Of a stretch of 64,000 nt of DNA, positions 50,422 through 63,618 are shown one piece after another. A model generated the notes under the pieces. It saw only the letters and a list, made by a program, of their open reading frames with translations. It did no database searches and was not told the origin of the DNA. This DNA is from Macrocybe gigantea. Its lineage: Eukaryota; Basidiomycota; Agaricomycetes; Agaricales; Callistosporiaceae. The DNA lies in assembly GCA_011319805.1 (NCBI GenBank), contig SJRY01000295.1, positions 62,001-126,000 on the forward strand, written 5' to 3'. The first letter of the stretch is position 1; each line of letters begins with the position of its first letter. The position numbers and the translations under genes are program-made.

Positions 50422-52088
50422 ATGAACCATGTTCCCAGGCAGCTTGGGTCTTCTTCCTCTTCGAATGCACCGCAACCTAGTGCCAGCCCGTCCAACAGCG
50501 CTTCAGCGTCGCCGTCTGCCTCCGATGCTGCGGCCTCGGCCAGCGTGAGCAGCGCACAGGCGGCACCCACCACCTCCGCATCCTCTCCAGTGTCCTCTGT
50601 GAGTCTGCTCTGCCTTTCATCATGCTCATCAAGAGACGAAATCCTGTGCCTACAGCGCGCAGCATCCGATTCATCCTCTGCTTCTTCCACCCACTCCGAT
50701 GGTCCGACGACCAGCTCCACCTCCGCTTCATCCACCAGCAGCAGCACCGCATCCTCTACGACTTCTTCGTAAGTCTCTCTAGGTTTTGTGCCCGTATGTC
50801 CGCACTCAACCGACCTCAGTACGACTTCATCGACGACATCGTCAACGACATCGAGCACCACGTTCTCCTCCACCTCCTCCGACACAACATCTTCCACCAC
50901 CTCGTCCACCACCTCGTCCACCTCCTTCACCACCTCGTCAACATCTGCCGAACCCGGCACGACCAGCAGCTCGTCCACCTCCGACAGCTTCCCCACCTCC
51001 ACCAGCGCAGACACCTCCTCGCCGCTCCCCCTCCTAACCTCATCGTCCTCCGTCTCCTTCACCACTCTCACGACGGTCATCAACGGCCAATCGACAACAA
51101 TCACCTCGCAGCTCCCGACTTCGCTCTCCACCTCCCCGCCGACGCACTCCAGGGGCGGGAACCGCGCCGCGATCATCGCAGGCACGACCACAGCCGGCGT
51201 CGTCCTCGTCGTCCTCCTCCTCGCCGCGCTCTTCTTCTGGCGCCGGAAGAACCTACGCAGGCTGCTCGAGTCTACGATGGCCCTTGCGCGGCAGCGCCGG
51301 CGCGAGCGGAAGGGCCTTTTGGACGGCGAGGGCTTTGATGATGATGACGAGGAGCACGGGCGCTATCGCGACGATGAGCGTCGCCTGAGAAACGCGAGCG
51401 CCGCGAGCGGTCGCAGTGGGCCTGTCGGCCGCTCGGGCAGCGTCACGCCGCAGTCCGCGCTGTACTTCTACCCGCCCCGGGCGGTCGACTATTCCTCCAC
51501 CGCATACAACCCGCTCGCGCCCGCACCGACCACGACGACACCGACCACGACCCGTGAGCGTGACGCGAGTGAATCGAGCCGGCTTCTGGCCGCCGACGAC
51601 CCCTTCGCGGCCTCGCGCGAAATCGACCTCGGCACGATTGTTAATGACGTCATGGGACCTTCCAACCTTGGCGCATCTGCCGGCCCGTCGTCTTCAGCGC
51701 CCGAGCTGGGCTCGGCGACGGCGTATACGGGCCTGCCTGTGCCCGAGCTCGGCCTCGAACGGGTCCAGTCCGACGTGGGCTCGCTTTACGCGGACCCGTT
51801 TCGCGACATGACACACTCGCGCAACTCTACGTCGGTGTACTACCCGTTCCGCCTGTCCCGCTCGAACCCGTTCCCTCTGTCCCTTCTATCCCCTCAGCGA
51901 CAGCCAACGCTGACGCCGATGCTGGCAGGGCCGAATCGCCTAGCCAGAAATCGAAAAACAAGAGGTTCTCGATGCTGAGCAGCGCGTCAAAGGAGAGCAC
52001 GATGACAACGCAACGGCGCGACAAGACGAACCCGCTGATGAAGATGGTCACCACCGCGTCAAACAAGCTGACCGTCCGGAACAAGTGA
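50422..52088 (+). CDS. Mucin-like single-pass membrane protein
   Basis: Wall-sensor-like architecture. Two introns (gtgagt...ctacag near 50600; gtaagt...cctcag near 50770) join Ser/Thr-rich exons that form a long extracellular stalk of TTSSTTSS-type repeats, likely heavily O-glycosylated. One transmembrane helix, IIAGTTTAGVVLVVLLLAAL, near 51180 is followed by a basic stop-transfer WRRKNLRR. The cytoplasmic tail of about 280 residues is acidic then Ser/Pro-rich. Near 51866 a one-base loss is needed to move from YYPFRLSRS into EPVPSVPSIPSATANAD, giving the C-terminus KMVTTASNKLTVRNK at 52088. No signal peptide is visible from this ATG, so an upstream exon may be missing. The layout resembles fungal Wsc/Mid2-type surface sensors, but there is no recognisable WSC domain. 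Confidence 0.65.
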
Positions 52089-52680
52089 ACGATTCTTGAC
52101 ATATGTAAACGGAAAAAAGGACCGTGGTTTTTCCCTCGCTGTCGATTGCTGTCGAACTTTTCGCCTATCCTCATTCACCCGATGAGCACTTTTACACTGC
52201 TCCCGCGCTTTCCCTGGCTTTCTCGTCGCTCGCTCGTCCACTTTCTAATGTGTGCGTGGGACTTCATTTTTACAACTCGTCCTTACCCCTGAGTTGGACT
52301 ATTCATATACGGACGCTGAGTGGATCTTATTGCCTCCGCCATCTGAACCATGTCATTCACAGCGATATATACCGCTTTATAGTGAATATATCATTATTAA
52401 TTTCATTCCATCAACATTTGTTGGAAGGTCATCACTGAGATGAGCAAACCGCCTGCAAGAATTAAATGGTCCATTGAAGACTTTTGGTGCGTACGTTCGC
52501 TATAACTGCCACTAGAAATTTTAGCGTGACAACACTGATTCGTTTGACCTGCTAACGATTTTGTATTCAGTCCTTGCAAACTGCTCAGGTATTCAGCTCT
52601 GCTGATCACAGTCAATGACATGATAACTAGCAGCCCTGATCTGCCACTAATCTCAAATTACAAATTCTCCACCTTTCCAT

Positions 52681-52720
52681 CGAGTTCCAGGACCCCTGAA
52701 AATTCCCTCAGAACCCGGTA
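52681..52720 (+). repeat. 5' terminal inverted repeat (core)
   Basis: Core 'gacccctgaaaattccct' pairs with the complement of the 3' end at 58971-59010. Beyond the core, both element ends carry a related 'ctaatc..aaattacaa' sequence. Confidence 0.85.
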
Positions 52721-52726
52721 CCCCTG

Positions 52727-52864
52727 TCGGACAGAAAATGGCCTTTTTGGCCTCTGAACTTGGAACAAATTTCGGACAAATTGGACCATCGCTGGCGAAA
52801 GGTTGGAAATGTGTATGGACAAAATGAGATAGTTGAGAAAATGTTGGAACCATGTTCGGACAAG
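52727..52864 (+). repeat. 5' subterminal TTCGGACAAA repeats
   Basis: Matches at 52727 (tcggacagaa), 52771-52780 (exact) and 52855-52864 (ttcggacaag), plus a weaker 'tatggacaaa' near 52814. The same motif recurs near the 3' end. These are probable transposase-binding sites. Confidence 0.75.
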
Positions 52865-53075
52865 GTCGTGTGACTTAGAGGTTAACGTGGTGATGTTCAT
52901 GTAATCCATGTGTTAGCCCTCAGGTCGTGATTTCGAACCACAGTATTGCCATTTGTTTTTTTTTCGCATTTTCTATCATGAGCATTTTCAAATACGAGCG
53001 AAAATTTCATTGTCCCATTACTTGTCCATCGCAACACTTCATTGCCGCAATACCTCTCTATATCACACTTTCAAT

Positions 53076-56000
53076 ATGGTCTCAGACCTATTTATCGAAG
53101 CCGAGTGGATTGGACAAGGCAAAAAATATGACATAGGGCAGTTGCCTGACTTCGTTTCCGAAGCCAAAGCAGAGCTGTTGGCCATACCTGATACCATTGC
53201 AAGCCAAATACCTGCTGATGATATGCCATTATCAGAATTTCTGAACCTTCGACTTCCAATCAAATCTTCCGAATTTATTCCTGTCAAGCCCGAAGAGTGC
53301 TTTAGCAAGAAGCCATCCCTCGGCGATGCCGAACAACTCACATCACGCCCTATACCATCTGACCAGGTTCTGCTATCCCTTGAAAATGCGCTGGGCCAGG
53401 CGTGGTTTGACGGTGCCAGATCTGTCATTGACTGGCGCTACAATGATGGAGATTGCCAGGGATTTTGGGTCTTGACATACTGGCGTCGGCTGGGAGCTGT
53501 TGTCGAGCATCAGCAGAGATGGACGCGCTGCACTCGATACCTTGAACTGCAAAAGGATAAGCCAAATCACGATAACGAAACAAAGTTATTGCTCACCAAT
53601 ATTGCCAAATTGGTGGGCCAGATCAGCTGGAACGGGGCTCTGCCATCGTATCTCAGAGGCAATGCCCGTACTTCGTGCCTCTCAAGCTTCCTTGGGAGCA
53701 CCTGGATCAGCAATGACCACATAGACATGATGGTCGAAGTCCTGACCCACCGTCTTCTGGCGAGCCAGCCCAAAAGCAAGATTGTCATTGCACCACTGGC
53801 ATTTTCTACGAATGTTTGGCAGTTCGCGCATGGTATTAGCCATTCCAGGCTCTTGCGGCGCTACGAGGATGCAATCCATGCGGACAAGCTTCATGTCATC
53901 TATTTCCCAATCCACGTCCATGAAAATCACTGGATCTGCAGTTGTATAGATTTCGTCAACAAGAGTTTCAGATATGGTTAGTGATAGAACTACCTGTTTA
54001 GAGTCGTTGCTCAATCTATGTGCTAGGTGACTCTCTGTCGCACATGAGCAATCCACCAGCCTCCTTTACAGCAGATTTGAAAAAGTGGCTCAAAGCTTCG
54101 TTTAGCGGAACGTTCACATACATGCATGAACAGCTCGAGCATGGAAGGCAGACTGACACGCACAATTGCGGGATCTACACGATAAACACCATCGGTCATG
54201 CCGTTCTCAATGATCCCATACTTACACCGGGGGAGGCGATCAAGGAACGACTTCGATGGTTTCAGCACTTCGCCCGCAATGCCATATCTACTCAATCAGA
54301 TGGGAGACCCAAATCTGCCGGCCAGTCTGGCATCCCTGATCACTCAGCTACCATTTCGATGACTCGTCCTGACTTGGCAAACTTGCTGAACCCCATGGAG
54401 CTCCTTGATACTGTAGACGTGATGGGGCCATATGAGGAGATTGTTGACGATGTTCTGACTCACCAAGGGGTTGATTCATCCACTGTATTGTCGAAGTTTG
54501 AAGCTGCAATGCAGGACGCGGACGAAAGCGATTGTCCGTCGGAGACAAATGGGATGTTCACAGAAAATGATCCAGTCGAACGGGAATGTAATGAACACTC
54601 CAATCTCGATATCGATTCAAAACGGCGGTCGGAACCTAGTCTGCCTTTGTGCGCCGAGAGCGATACATCGTACGAATCGGATGAAAGTCTTCCGCCTGCT
54701 AAGCGCGTCAAAAAGGGCAAGGGTGCAAGTCGGTCAGCGAAGTCATCTCGCCGAGTACGGGAGGCAGTACGGAAAGGGATCTTTGAGCTGAACGTCCAAC
54801 GGCTCAAAGAATGGAAGGAAGCTATTCTTGTCGACGATCCCGATGCTGCCTTCGATCCCAGAAACATCCGCAGCGTTCGTCACTCAATCTGCGACACTTG
54901 GGTTCTTGTAAAGCAGCCGTATGATCGGACGCGTTGGAAAGCCCATCTAACCACCTGCGCGAAGACAGGACGTAGACGAAAACCGACGGCCGGCATCAAA
55001 AAGCTTACCTCGATGGGATTTTTCACCATACCAAAAGGTGAACAGCAGAACCTGGCACAGGTACAGACCGGACCCACTCTCCAAGAGCCAGAAAAGCCAG
55101 ACTATCCCTGCCCAGGCTTGACCTCGAAGGACGACAGCCGAATTCTTCAATACTTGAAACGCTCTCCGGTCCTCAGCGCAGGCTCTGTATCTATTCATAC
55201 CATTGTCAAAGAACGATACGGCGAGAATAAAGCCTTTGGCGATCTGAGTGAAAATGAGCAGGAAGAGATATGGGAGGCACAGGAGCGGCGTCGAACATGG
55301 CAAAACGAGCATGAAAAGCAACGTGTTCGTGCTGTTGATTGTTCCCGATTTGTCGCAAAGCCACCAAATAAGGAACGACCCCTGCCATGTTCGAACTGCC
55401 AACAGATTTTGAAGTCCAAGACGTTCAAGGTCGCGCTCCGCAAACCTCTACCGTCCAACGAGAACGCTGCCCACGTACCTCATCGCTACCGAAACACCGC
55501 GTTAGCACAAATCTATGCGCGATGTCGAGGTTTGCAGGAATTGCTAAACCAGGTTCGTCCATCACCATATACGGTCATTTGTTTGAGCGTTGGAGCAGGC
55601 CGGCATTTCTAGGATTCAGAAAAGGAGCCGTTGATCAGACTTGCAATCGGCCAGTTGAACGGTTCATACCAGAATAAAATGCTGGCTGGTCTATGCCAGA
55701 TGTATTTCACAATATCGGAACGCGAAAAGAAAGGCAAAGGCATGCAAAACTTGCGGTACGACCCAGTTTGGGACGAGGTCTGCGAGATACTGCAGATACA
55801 AAGTCCAGCGGCCTATCGTACCCTGGTCAAGTTCTTTCCTGGTCGATCAGAGCGCAGTTTCCGGTATGGCCTTCACGAAAGACTTGATCATTGACGTTTG
55901 CTCTTATGCTGTTGACTTGTAGCCAGAAACAGGCACGTAAACCCAGGTTTCCATTAACGATATGCGATCGTACATTCGAACTCGCTGAATCTCATCTCAA

Positions 56001-58746
56001 GGCACTCGATTATCGTGGCCCAGTTGGACTGAGCTGTGACGATACGAAGTTATTCAGTTCATTACGGCTATACTGGGACGAAACGGAACAATCACATTTT
56101 CTGGTCGGCAGCACTGATGGCCCGCTCCGAGTTGCCGATGTTGAGAATATGAGGGCAGTGTTAGCAGAAGCAAAGGAACGGAAGGGGACGAAGGTACGTG
56201 GAGTCTGCAAACAGACTAAGACTATGTACTAACTACTCACAGTTGCGACTTTGGTGTCTGACGGTTCCACTTCCAAAGGTCTCGCCCATCATCGTTGCTG
56301 CACTGGCGATCCCTGATACCCTGAGAGCACCAACATTATTCGCTTATCTCCAACAGATTCTGTACGGCTTATTGGATCGAGCTATCAAAGTGGTTTCCTA
56401 TGCCTGTGATGGCACTGAAGTCGAGCGCGCTGTTCAGTCCTTGTTGGTTTCATCTGCAGATGACACGATCGACTATATGATTTCAAACCCATGGCATGAG
56501 GGATCTGATACCAAGGTTACCATTCTTCGGATTCGGGATCAGCCCCTTACCATCATACAAGACTCAAAGCACGCGCTGAAAACATTTCGCAACAACCTGT
56601 TCTCTGGTGCGCGATGTCTTATCTTGGGGAATTACGTGGCCCTATACGAGCACATACGGCACATGATACGCCCAGGAGGCGTTCCTGGTCCTCTCTTCAA
56701 GCGCGATATTGAGAAGATTGACCGCCAAGATGACAATGCCGCTGCTCGCCTCTTTGGAGCAGAAGTCCTACAATACTTCTCGGACCATTACCCTGAATGC
56801 ATAGGCACCGTCGTATACCTTTTTGTCTTTGGAGAGCTTGTGGATGCATATCAGAATCGTCATATCACTCATTCAGAACGACTGTTGATGGTCCTACGTG
56901 CACGATATTTCCTGGACTGTTGGCAATCCTTCCTCAAAGTTTCGCAGTATCCCATCACCCAACATTGTCTCTCCCGTGAAGCTCTAGACATCTGCAGAAT
57001 TCTCATTGATGGATACATCGCCCTCTTGTACATATATCGCGACCATCTCCCAGAGCTCGTCCCCCTTCTTCCGTGGCTCCATTCTACAGAAGCATGTGAA
57101 CATGTCTTTGGCGAAGCACGTAGGATTGTCAACGACTTTACCATGCTTGATTTCTTTTACATGATCCCAAAGCTAATGATCACCCTCCGTCAAGCTGTCA
57201 AACAAGCTCAAATGTCCAATCCCAAGGCCACAGCAAGCGGTTACAATCACACATATTTCGACTATGCGAATATTGATTTGTTGGGACTGGCGACATTCCC
57301 CGATGATACTCAGATCCAGGATATTGCCAAGGCTGCCGCAGAACAGGTCGATAGCTTGATGAACTTGTTAGGAATCGATCCAGCCTGCTTACAACAGCTT
57401 CGACTGCTTAACATACAGACAGTGTCACTGCCGAGTATCCAGAGCTGGTTTACTGAGTCCGATGATGATGCCGATGCCGAGGAAGACGTATCCGATTCAC
57501 AAAAGTTGCAAGATGTCTTTCAGCATGAGGAGGATCCTGCAGTTTTTCGTACACGACAGCAAGATAGGGTTGTAGAAAGGCTTTCCTGTGTAGCTGCCGC
57601 ACTCACGCTTGAGGATATGCGCACAGTGTAGGTTTCTCGTTCGTGTATTGAACAGATATAGGTTAATGGTCATTATAGCAACCACCTACATGCTACAACT
57701 GAAGACGACGTTAAAGGCGTAGAGGAAGAAAGCAGCAATATTCAAGAACTACGCTCATGGGTGCCTCCACAGATTGACTCAAAGGACGATATAAGCAAGC
57801 CATTTGGGTTTGGTCGGCTGACCCTTCACAATCTTGATTTCATGGAATTGGTAGTTATCCGGCGTCTGCACCAGACACGCCATGCTGCCGCAGGAGTTCG
57901 TACAAGCCACCAGAGTGTGTCAGCTTCTGTTCCTGAGACTGCACGTCTTCGCCACAATGTACTGCACCAGCTATCAGAGATTTTGAAAGCTGAGGACAAC
58001 GACAGCATAAAAACCAGCTCTGGCCTAGAACGGAATGCCCGATGGATAGGTAGCGGCAACATGAGCAAGGGTGGAAATGCTGCCAATGCCAATGTCGTAG
58101 CTTTGCAAGATGCTACTCAGGTATGTGCCACTAACCTAACTATGTCTGAAGCAGCAATTTGATTGTTGTACATTAGCGGCTCCAACAGCGGAGAAAAGTC
58201 TTTGCAGCAACTAATATACCCCCAACCCTTGGGATTGCTGAAGCTGGAATCTCTGCGATCCGGCCACTGGTAGTCGGTGACTATGGAATTGTCTATACTA
58301 ATTACGGCCTGCATATCGCATGCAGTATGTGAAGTTTTTGTTCATTTGTCAGAATTTGCTCCTTACGATCATCAGTTCTTGCAATCTATTCAAAAACAGG
58401 AGGAAAGAGCGGGAGGCACAGTGCTGTCGAAGACAAGTCAAACATTGCTGGTGTCTCAAACATGGTTGTTCAGCTTTTTGAACCAATTATGCAAGCTGCG
58501 TCATCCAATTCGACATTCCGCGACCGACCAAATCGCATGGCACTTCTTTCCACAAAGGAATTTGGCCTTATCACAGCATTCCAATTCCTTATTGTGCTGT
58601 CAGTCCAACCGACAATGACCCCGACAGGCCTTATGCTATCCGTTAGTGATTCATCATTGTTTGCCCTACTCAATACCCTTGCTGTCGAAGTAAAAAGAGC
58701 AATGGATCAATTCAAGAGGAGGGGAGGAAGCAAGATTTCTAAATAG
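53076..58746 (+). CDS. Transposon protein: Ulp1-like protease, zinc-finger regions, RNase H-like transposase
   Basis: Eight exons (53076-53976, 54027-55552, 55613-55863, 55923-56193, 56243-57627, 57679-58120, 58177-58324, 58400-58746) total 5271 nt, exactly 1757 codons including the stop. The first ~400 residues resemble the C48/Ulp1 protease: His285 in HENHW, Asp302 in YGDSLS, Cys348 in HNCGIYTI, with spacings of 17 and 46 residues, close to yeast Ulp1. An acidic and basic linker follows. Next are RSVRHSICDTWVLVK with RWKAHLTTC, and PLPCSNCQQILKSKTFKVAL, probable zinc-binding regions. The RNase H-like core may use Asp932/933 (SCDDTKLF), Asp1039 (YACDGTEVE), Asp1090 (QDSKHALKTFRNN) and Glu1266/1269 (TEACEHVFGEAR). 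This arrangement recalls P-element-like transposases but is my assignment. The protease lies N-terminal to the transposase in one protein. The protein is likely nuclear. Confidence 0.85.
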
Positions 58747-58860
58747 GTAGTCTTTTGTTCTCCTGCTCCAGATTCAGACTATGCTTGAGTTCTGGTGCTC
58801 AAAAAAGAGCTAGAGACAAAAATTAGCACAATTTCGATGCCTAAACACTCGGTTTTTCCG

Positions 58861-58945
58861 TTCGGACAAAGCAGCAGTGACGGTCCGAAACTTAGCACAA
58901 AATTCGGACAAAATCAGATTTTTTGGCGATTTTCGTTCGGACAAA
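58861..58945 (+). repeat. 3' subterminal TTCGGACAAA repeats
   Basis: Exact copies at 58861-58870, 58903-58912 and 58936-58945, with an inverted 'ggtccgaaa' near 58882. They have the same orientation as the 5' set. Confidence 0.8.
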
Positions 58946-58970
58946 AAGGGTCGGCGTTGCACGATTTTGG

Positions 58971-59010
58971 GAACCGAGTTCTGAGGGAATTTTCGGGGGT
59001 CCTCGAGTTC
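58971..59010 (-). repeat. 3' terminal inverted repeat (core)
   Basis: Complement of the 5' core at 52681-52720, with 'gttctgagggaattttcggg' diagnostic. Confidence 0.85.
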
Positions 59011-59094
59011 CCCACATCTTTGCGCTGATAATCTTGTAATTTGATTAGCAGGAGAATTGAATGATAAAAACAGAGCGCGTACAAGTTACCATGG

Positions 59095-60371
<1,277 letters not shown>

Positions 60372-60450
60372 GGTGGGTGGTAGAATGATTGCGTTGCGAT
60401 CCGAGGCTTAGCTCTTGGTTCTAACGGCTCGCAGACGCGGGCGGTGTTCC

Positions 60451-60459
60451 ATTTATACG
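60451..60459 (-). promoter_or_regulatory. TATA-like box of OYE copy 1
   Basis: Minus-strand 'cgtataaat' lies about 80 bp upstream of the ATG at 60371. A matching box at similar distance precedes copy 2. Confidence 0.5.
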
Positions 60460-60895
60460 TACATCTGATCATTTCCCAGCTCCTTCAAGGTGCTTATGAA
60501 GCCATAGGATGATGACGAATCCCGTGTGATAGTACTAATCAGAACAATAAAGCACGTCATGCAACGGAATAGGATTAAGCTTCGGAAGTTCAGGCTTCCC
60601 GCTCACAACATGCCGTATAGACGGCGAAGCACGGTTCTGCGTCAGAAACCTTTCGCTACCGGAGACACGAAAAGCGCATGTCGATTTATGGTCCAGCATC
60701 TTGCCTATAGGCGTGCAATGTGGCGCGCTAAAAACGATCCTTTCGTTTGAAGACTGTCTTTTTTCTGCCAACTGTCGATAAGTGCGAGGACATGATCACA
60801 CTATGACACACACGAACAAATATGTGTATGTACTAGGTGAGCTGATCCTATGGTGCTCTGTATTAAAATAGGAATATCAAAAGGTAATATATGTC

Positions 60896-62257
60896 TTATT
60901 CCGATGTATGTTTAGAGAATGGAGGGGCAGCGCCTTTGTCTGTTGTGGTTGCGAAGGGATAGTCGATATAGCCGACCTGGGCATTCTCGTTCTCGCCAGG
61001 AGTGTAGAACGTGCTACGGTCATATTGAGTTAGAGGTATGTCCTCCTTCAAGCGGATCGGAAGATCGGGCTAGGAGGAGACAAAAGAAGTTGGCTGAACT
61101 GACAGCGACAAAAATGATTTTAACCTACGTTGGCAATGAACCACCGTCCAAACGCGATGAGATCGCCGTGTTCATCCGCTGTCCTGATCGCAAGTTCACG
61201 CTTGTAGCCACCAGCACTGATGAAGGGGCGAGGAGCCCAAATATCCCGGATGAAGTCGTTCGATTCGTGACTTTCAGGGGTGCGGTCGTCGATGCCGTGT
61301 ACGCGGGGCCCAATGACGTGGATATAGGCCAGGTCAGGATGTGAGGCCTTGAGGCTTGAGACAAAGTGCGAGAATTGAGGGACGGGGTCGGCCATTCTCA
61401 TGTCTACCATGATACGACGAAAGGGGATAAACGGTAGGAAAAACATGGTAGGACACAGACGGGCAGACCTTGGTACGAGTCCCATGGGCTCAATCGGATG
61501 CTAGTCCTTGGGGCTCCAACCGCCTTGGCGACGGCGTCAACGACCTGTAGGCCAAACCTGCTTCTGTTCTCTACATTTCCGCCATACTCATCTGTCCTCT
61601 TGTTCGAGACATCCTGCAAGAACTGATCGATAAGATACCCGTTAGCGCCGTGGATTTCGACGCCGTCGAAGCCCGCCTCGTTCACGGCGTTCTTGGCCGC
61701 CTGAGCGAACCACTCGACGTATTCTCGGATTTCGGGAACGGTCAGCGCTTCTGGAACGGCAGTGGGCGATGTCGAGAGGGCAATTGGAGAGGGCGCCACG
61801 TATTTCATTGGAGGTTTCATCGATTTGAGATATGGCTCCGACGCAGTTCGACCGAGGGCCCAGAGTTGCATGAAGATGTATGAGCCATTCGCATGAACTG
61901 CGTCCGTAACCTGAGTAACGGCGGTGTTTCCAGTTAAAAGCGATGCCACATAGAAGAATTAACACGGACCTGTTTCCAGGCTTCGATCTGCTCTTTTGAC
62001 CAAATGCCTGGAACGCTCGGGTACCCATCGGCCTTCGGTGCAATGATCGTCGCGTCAGTGATGACCAACGTGCCTGGGGTGCTGCTCCTCTGGGAATAAT
62101 ACTCCTTCACAAGAGGTACGATGGGGACGTGGGTCGAAGTCGTGTTGCGGAAACGCGTGAGAGGCGCAAGCACGACGCGATGCTTGAGGTCAAGGTTGCC
62201 GACACGGATGGGCTGGAAAAGTTTCGAGATGGTTTTCGGAGCCGATGTAGCTGCCAT
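60896..62257 (-). CDS. Old yellow enzyme (NAD(P)H:flavin oxidoreductase), copy 2
   Basis: Tandem paralog of 59095-60371 with the same four-exon plan. It starts [122 protein letters not shown] and [11 protein letters not shown] follow. The last exon reads [20 protein letters not shown] and has an extended tail ([17 protein letters not shown]) that copy 1 lacks. His and Asn of the HGAN substrate motif and the conserved EYGG tyrosine are present, so it should be active. No frameshift. Same role as copy 1, possibly with different substrates. Confidence 0.95.
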
Positions 62258-63618
62258 TTTCCGGAGCTTGTGTACTAGGTGTAGTAGACGAGTTAGGTTG
62301 ACGAGCCATAACTTTACAGGAGATTTATATGTTTTTAGTTGCCGGTTGATGAGGTGGATGCGATTTCACCCATCCCTCCAAGAGCTGACATATGACGAGA
62401 TTATGATGCAATTTCGATATTGTCAGCAATCAGCAACTTGGGTGCCTGTTCTCTCCTAGATTGACTTGTTCCTCGTGGTTCGCTGGTCCGCCGAATGAAG
62501 CTGAACGGTCGGAAAGAGCGAGAATGGTCTTGGATGATGCGTTTTGTCCTGTGGTATTGATACAGGAAGACGAACGGATCTCATTCTACAATCATGCAGG
62601 CTTACAGCTTTTTATCAGCAGGTGTCATACAAAGATTTAGACCTACATTGTCACGGCAAACGAGCTTGTACACAGTCCGACTAAGCGATGGCACCATTCT
62701 CCTCCCAAGGCATTAAGTAAGTTTTTGTCGCAGTCTGGGTTTCCTTTCAGATTCCGGGTGTGTTCGGTGCGTGTTAGTCAGAGTAAGGGGAGGTCCACCG
62801 GAAGCTTGGTAATCTTACTTGCGTTTCACCATGATGCACAGCAGACGTCAAGAAATTATAGCGGAAATGCTGCCTCTAGGAAAGTGATGAATAAGAAACT
62901 GTTGATTCCAACACTGAGGTAGCCGAGAGTCCCTAAATCCTATTAAGTGGGGTAAAAGGCGGTCTTCTCCCATTTGCGCTTACAACGGAGGATTGGCGTG
63001 ACGACCTTGTTACGAGTCCTTTCTTTAGAAAGGCTCGTTCTAATCATCTGCAATATGCGGGGAGGAACTCCAGCTTGTTTGTACACAGTTACGTTGCATT
63101 GTTTCGAGCGTGGGATATAAACAGACCCTGCGTCAATTGTTCGCTCTTTCGGGCCTTGTTTTGTTTTGGTTTATGTAGCTATGATTATGAAAAAGCGCCG
63201 GCGTTGGCCGGCGATACCTTGCATGCTGTCCAGCCAAACCAAGCGCACAAGGACAAACACTGGAACAGGCCATCATCGACATTGCTCCACCACCGGTAGG
63301 TGGTGGCCTTACCTTGTTCAACCTGTATGTCGCACCATCGCGTGGACGCGGTCCAGATACCATATGGTTGCTGTGACCGTTTGATGAGACGAATCTGCAG
63401 GCAGTGCACGAGTTGAATTTACTGGCAGAGGACGAACGGTTAAAGGCACTCGACAAAAACACCAGAGAACGACTGGCCAACAATAGCCTATTCTAAATAT
63501 TTATTTTGTATCATGGACGTGGTGTTGGAAGTGAGAAAGGCAGTGGAAAGGCAGGAAGGGAGGAACTGGTCGCTGATTGGCTGCTGTTTGTTTGTTCTGG
63601 CAGATTGTTTGTCATGTA
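62258..63618. other. Intergenic region with a small possible exon pair
   Basis: On the plus strand near 63230-63496, removing an intron that begins 'gtaggt' and ends 'gatgag' joins QTLEQAIIDIAPPP to TNLQAVHELNLLAEDERLKA and ends NTRERLANNSLF. This looks like the end of a small gene or a transposon remnant, but I cannot place a start. The remainder holds only short frames. Confidence 0.35.
62324..62330 (-). promoter_or_regulatory. TATA-like box of OYE copy 2
   Basis: Minus-strand 'atataaat' about 70 bp upstream of the ATG at 62257. Confidence 0.5.

Larger units (their letters stand above)
52647..59048 (+). mobile_element. Intact DNA transposon with Ulp1-like protease/transposase gene
   Basis: Element of about 6.4 kb. 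Imperfect terminal inverted repeats: 52681-52720 against the complement of 58971-59010 share a core such as 'gaaaattccctcagaac' with 2 mismatches in about 31 positions. The outer ends both read 'ctaatc' then 'aaattaca' (from 52647; complement from 59048). Copies of 'ttcggacaaa' sit inside both ends. The single gene inside (53076-58746) has an uninterrupted spliced frame, so the element looks recently active or selected. No clear target-site duplication could be read from the flanks. Confidence 0.88.

Noticed and set aside
50385..51191. 268-residue minus-strand open frame rich in Val and Glu
   Set aside because: Antisense shadow of the Ser/Thr-rich stalk exons; the plus strand has proper introns and a membrane helix.
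52647..59048. Assignment to the KDZ (Kyakuja-Dileera-Zisupton) or hAT superfamily
   Set aside because: The Ulp1-like domain suggested KDZ, but I could not find the cysteine-cluster and other signatures I know for KDZ, nor the hAT dimerisation signature; the acidic-residue contexts fit P-type better, without certainty.
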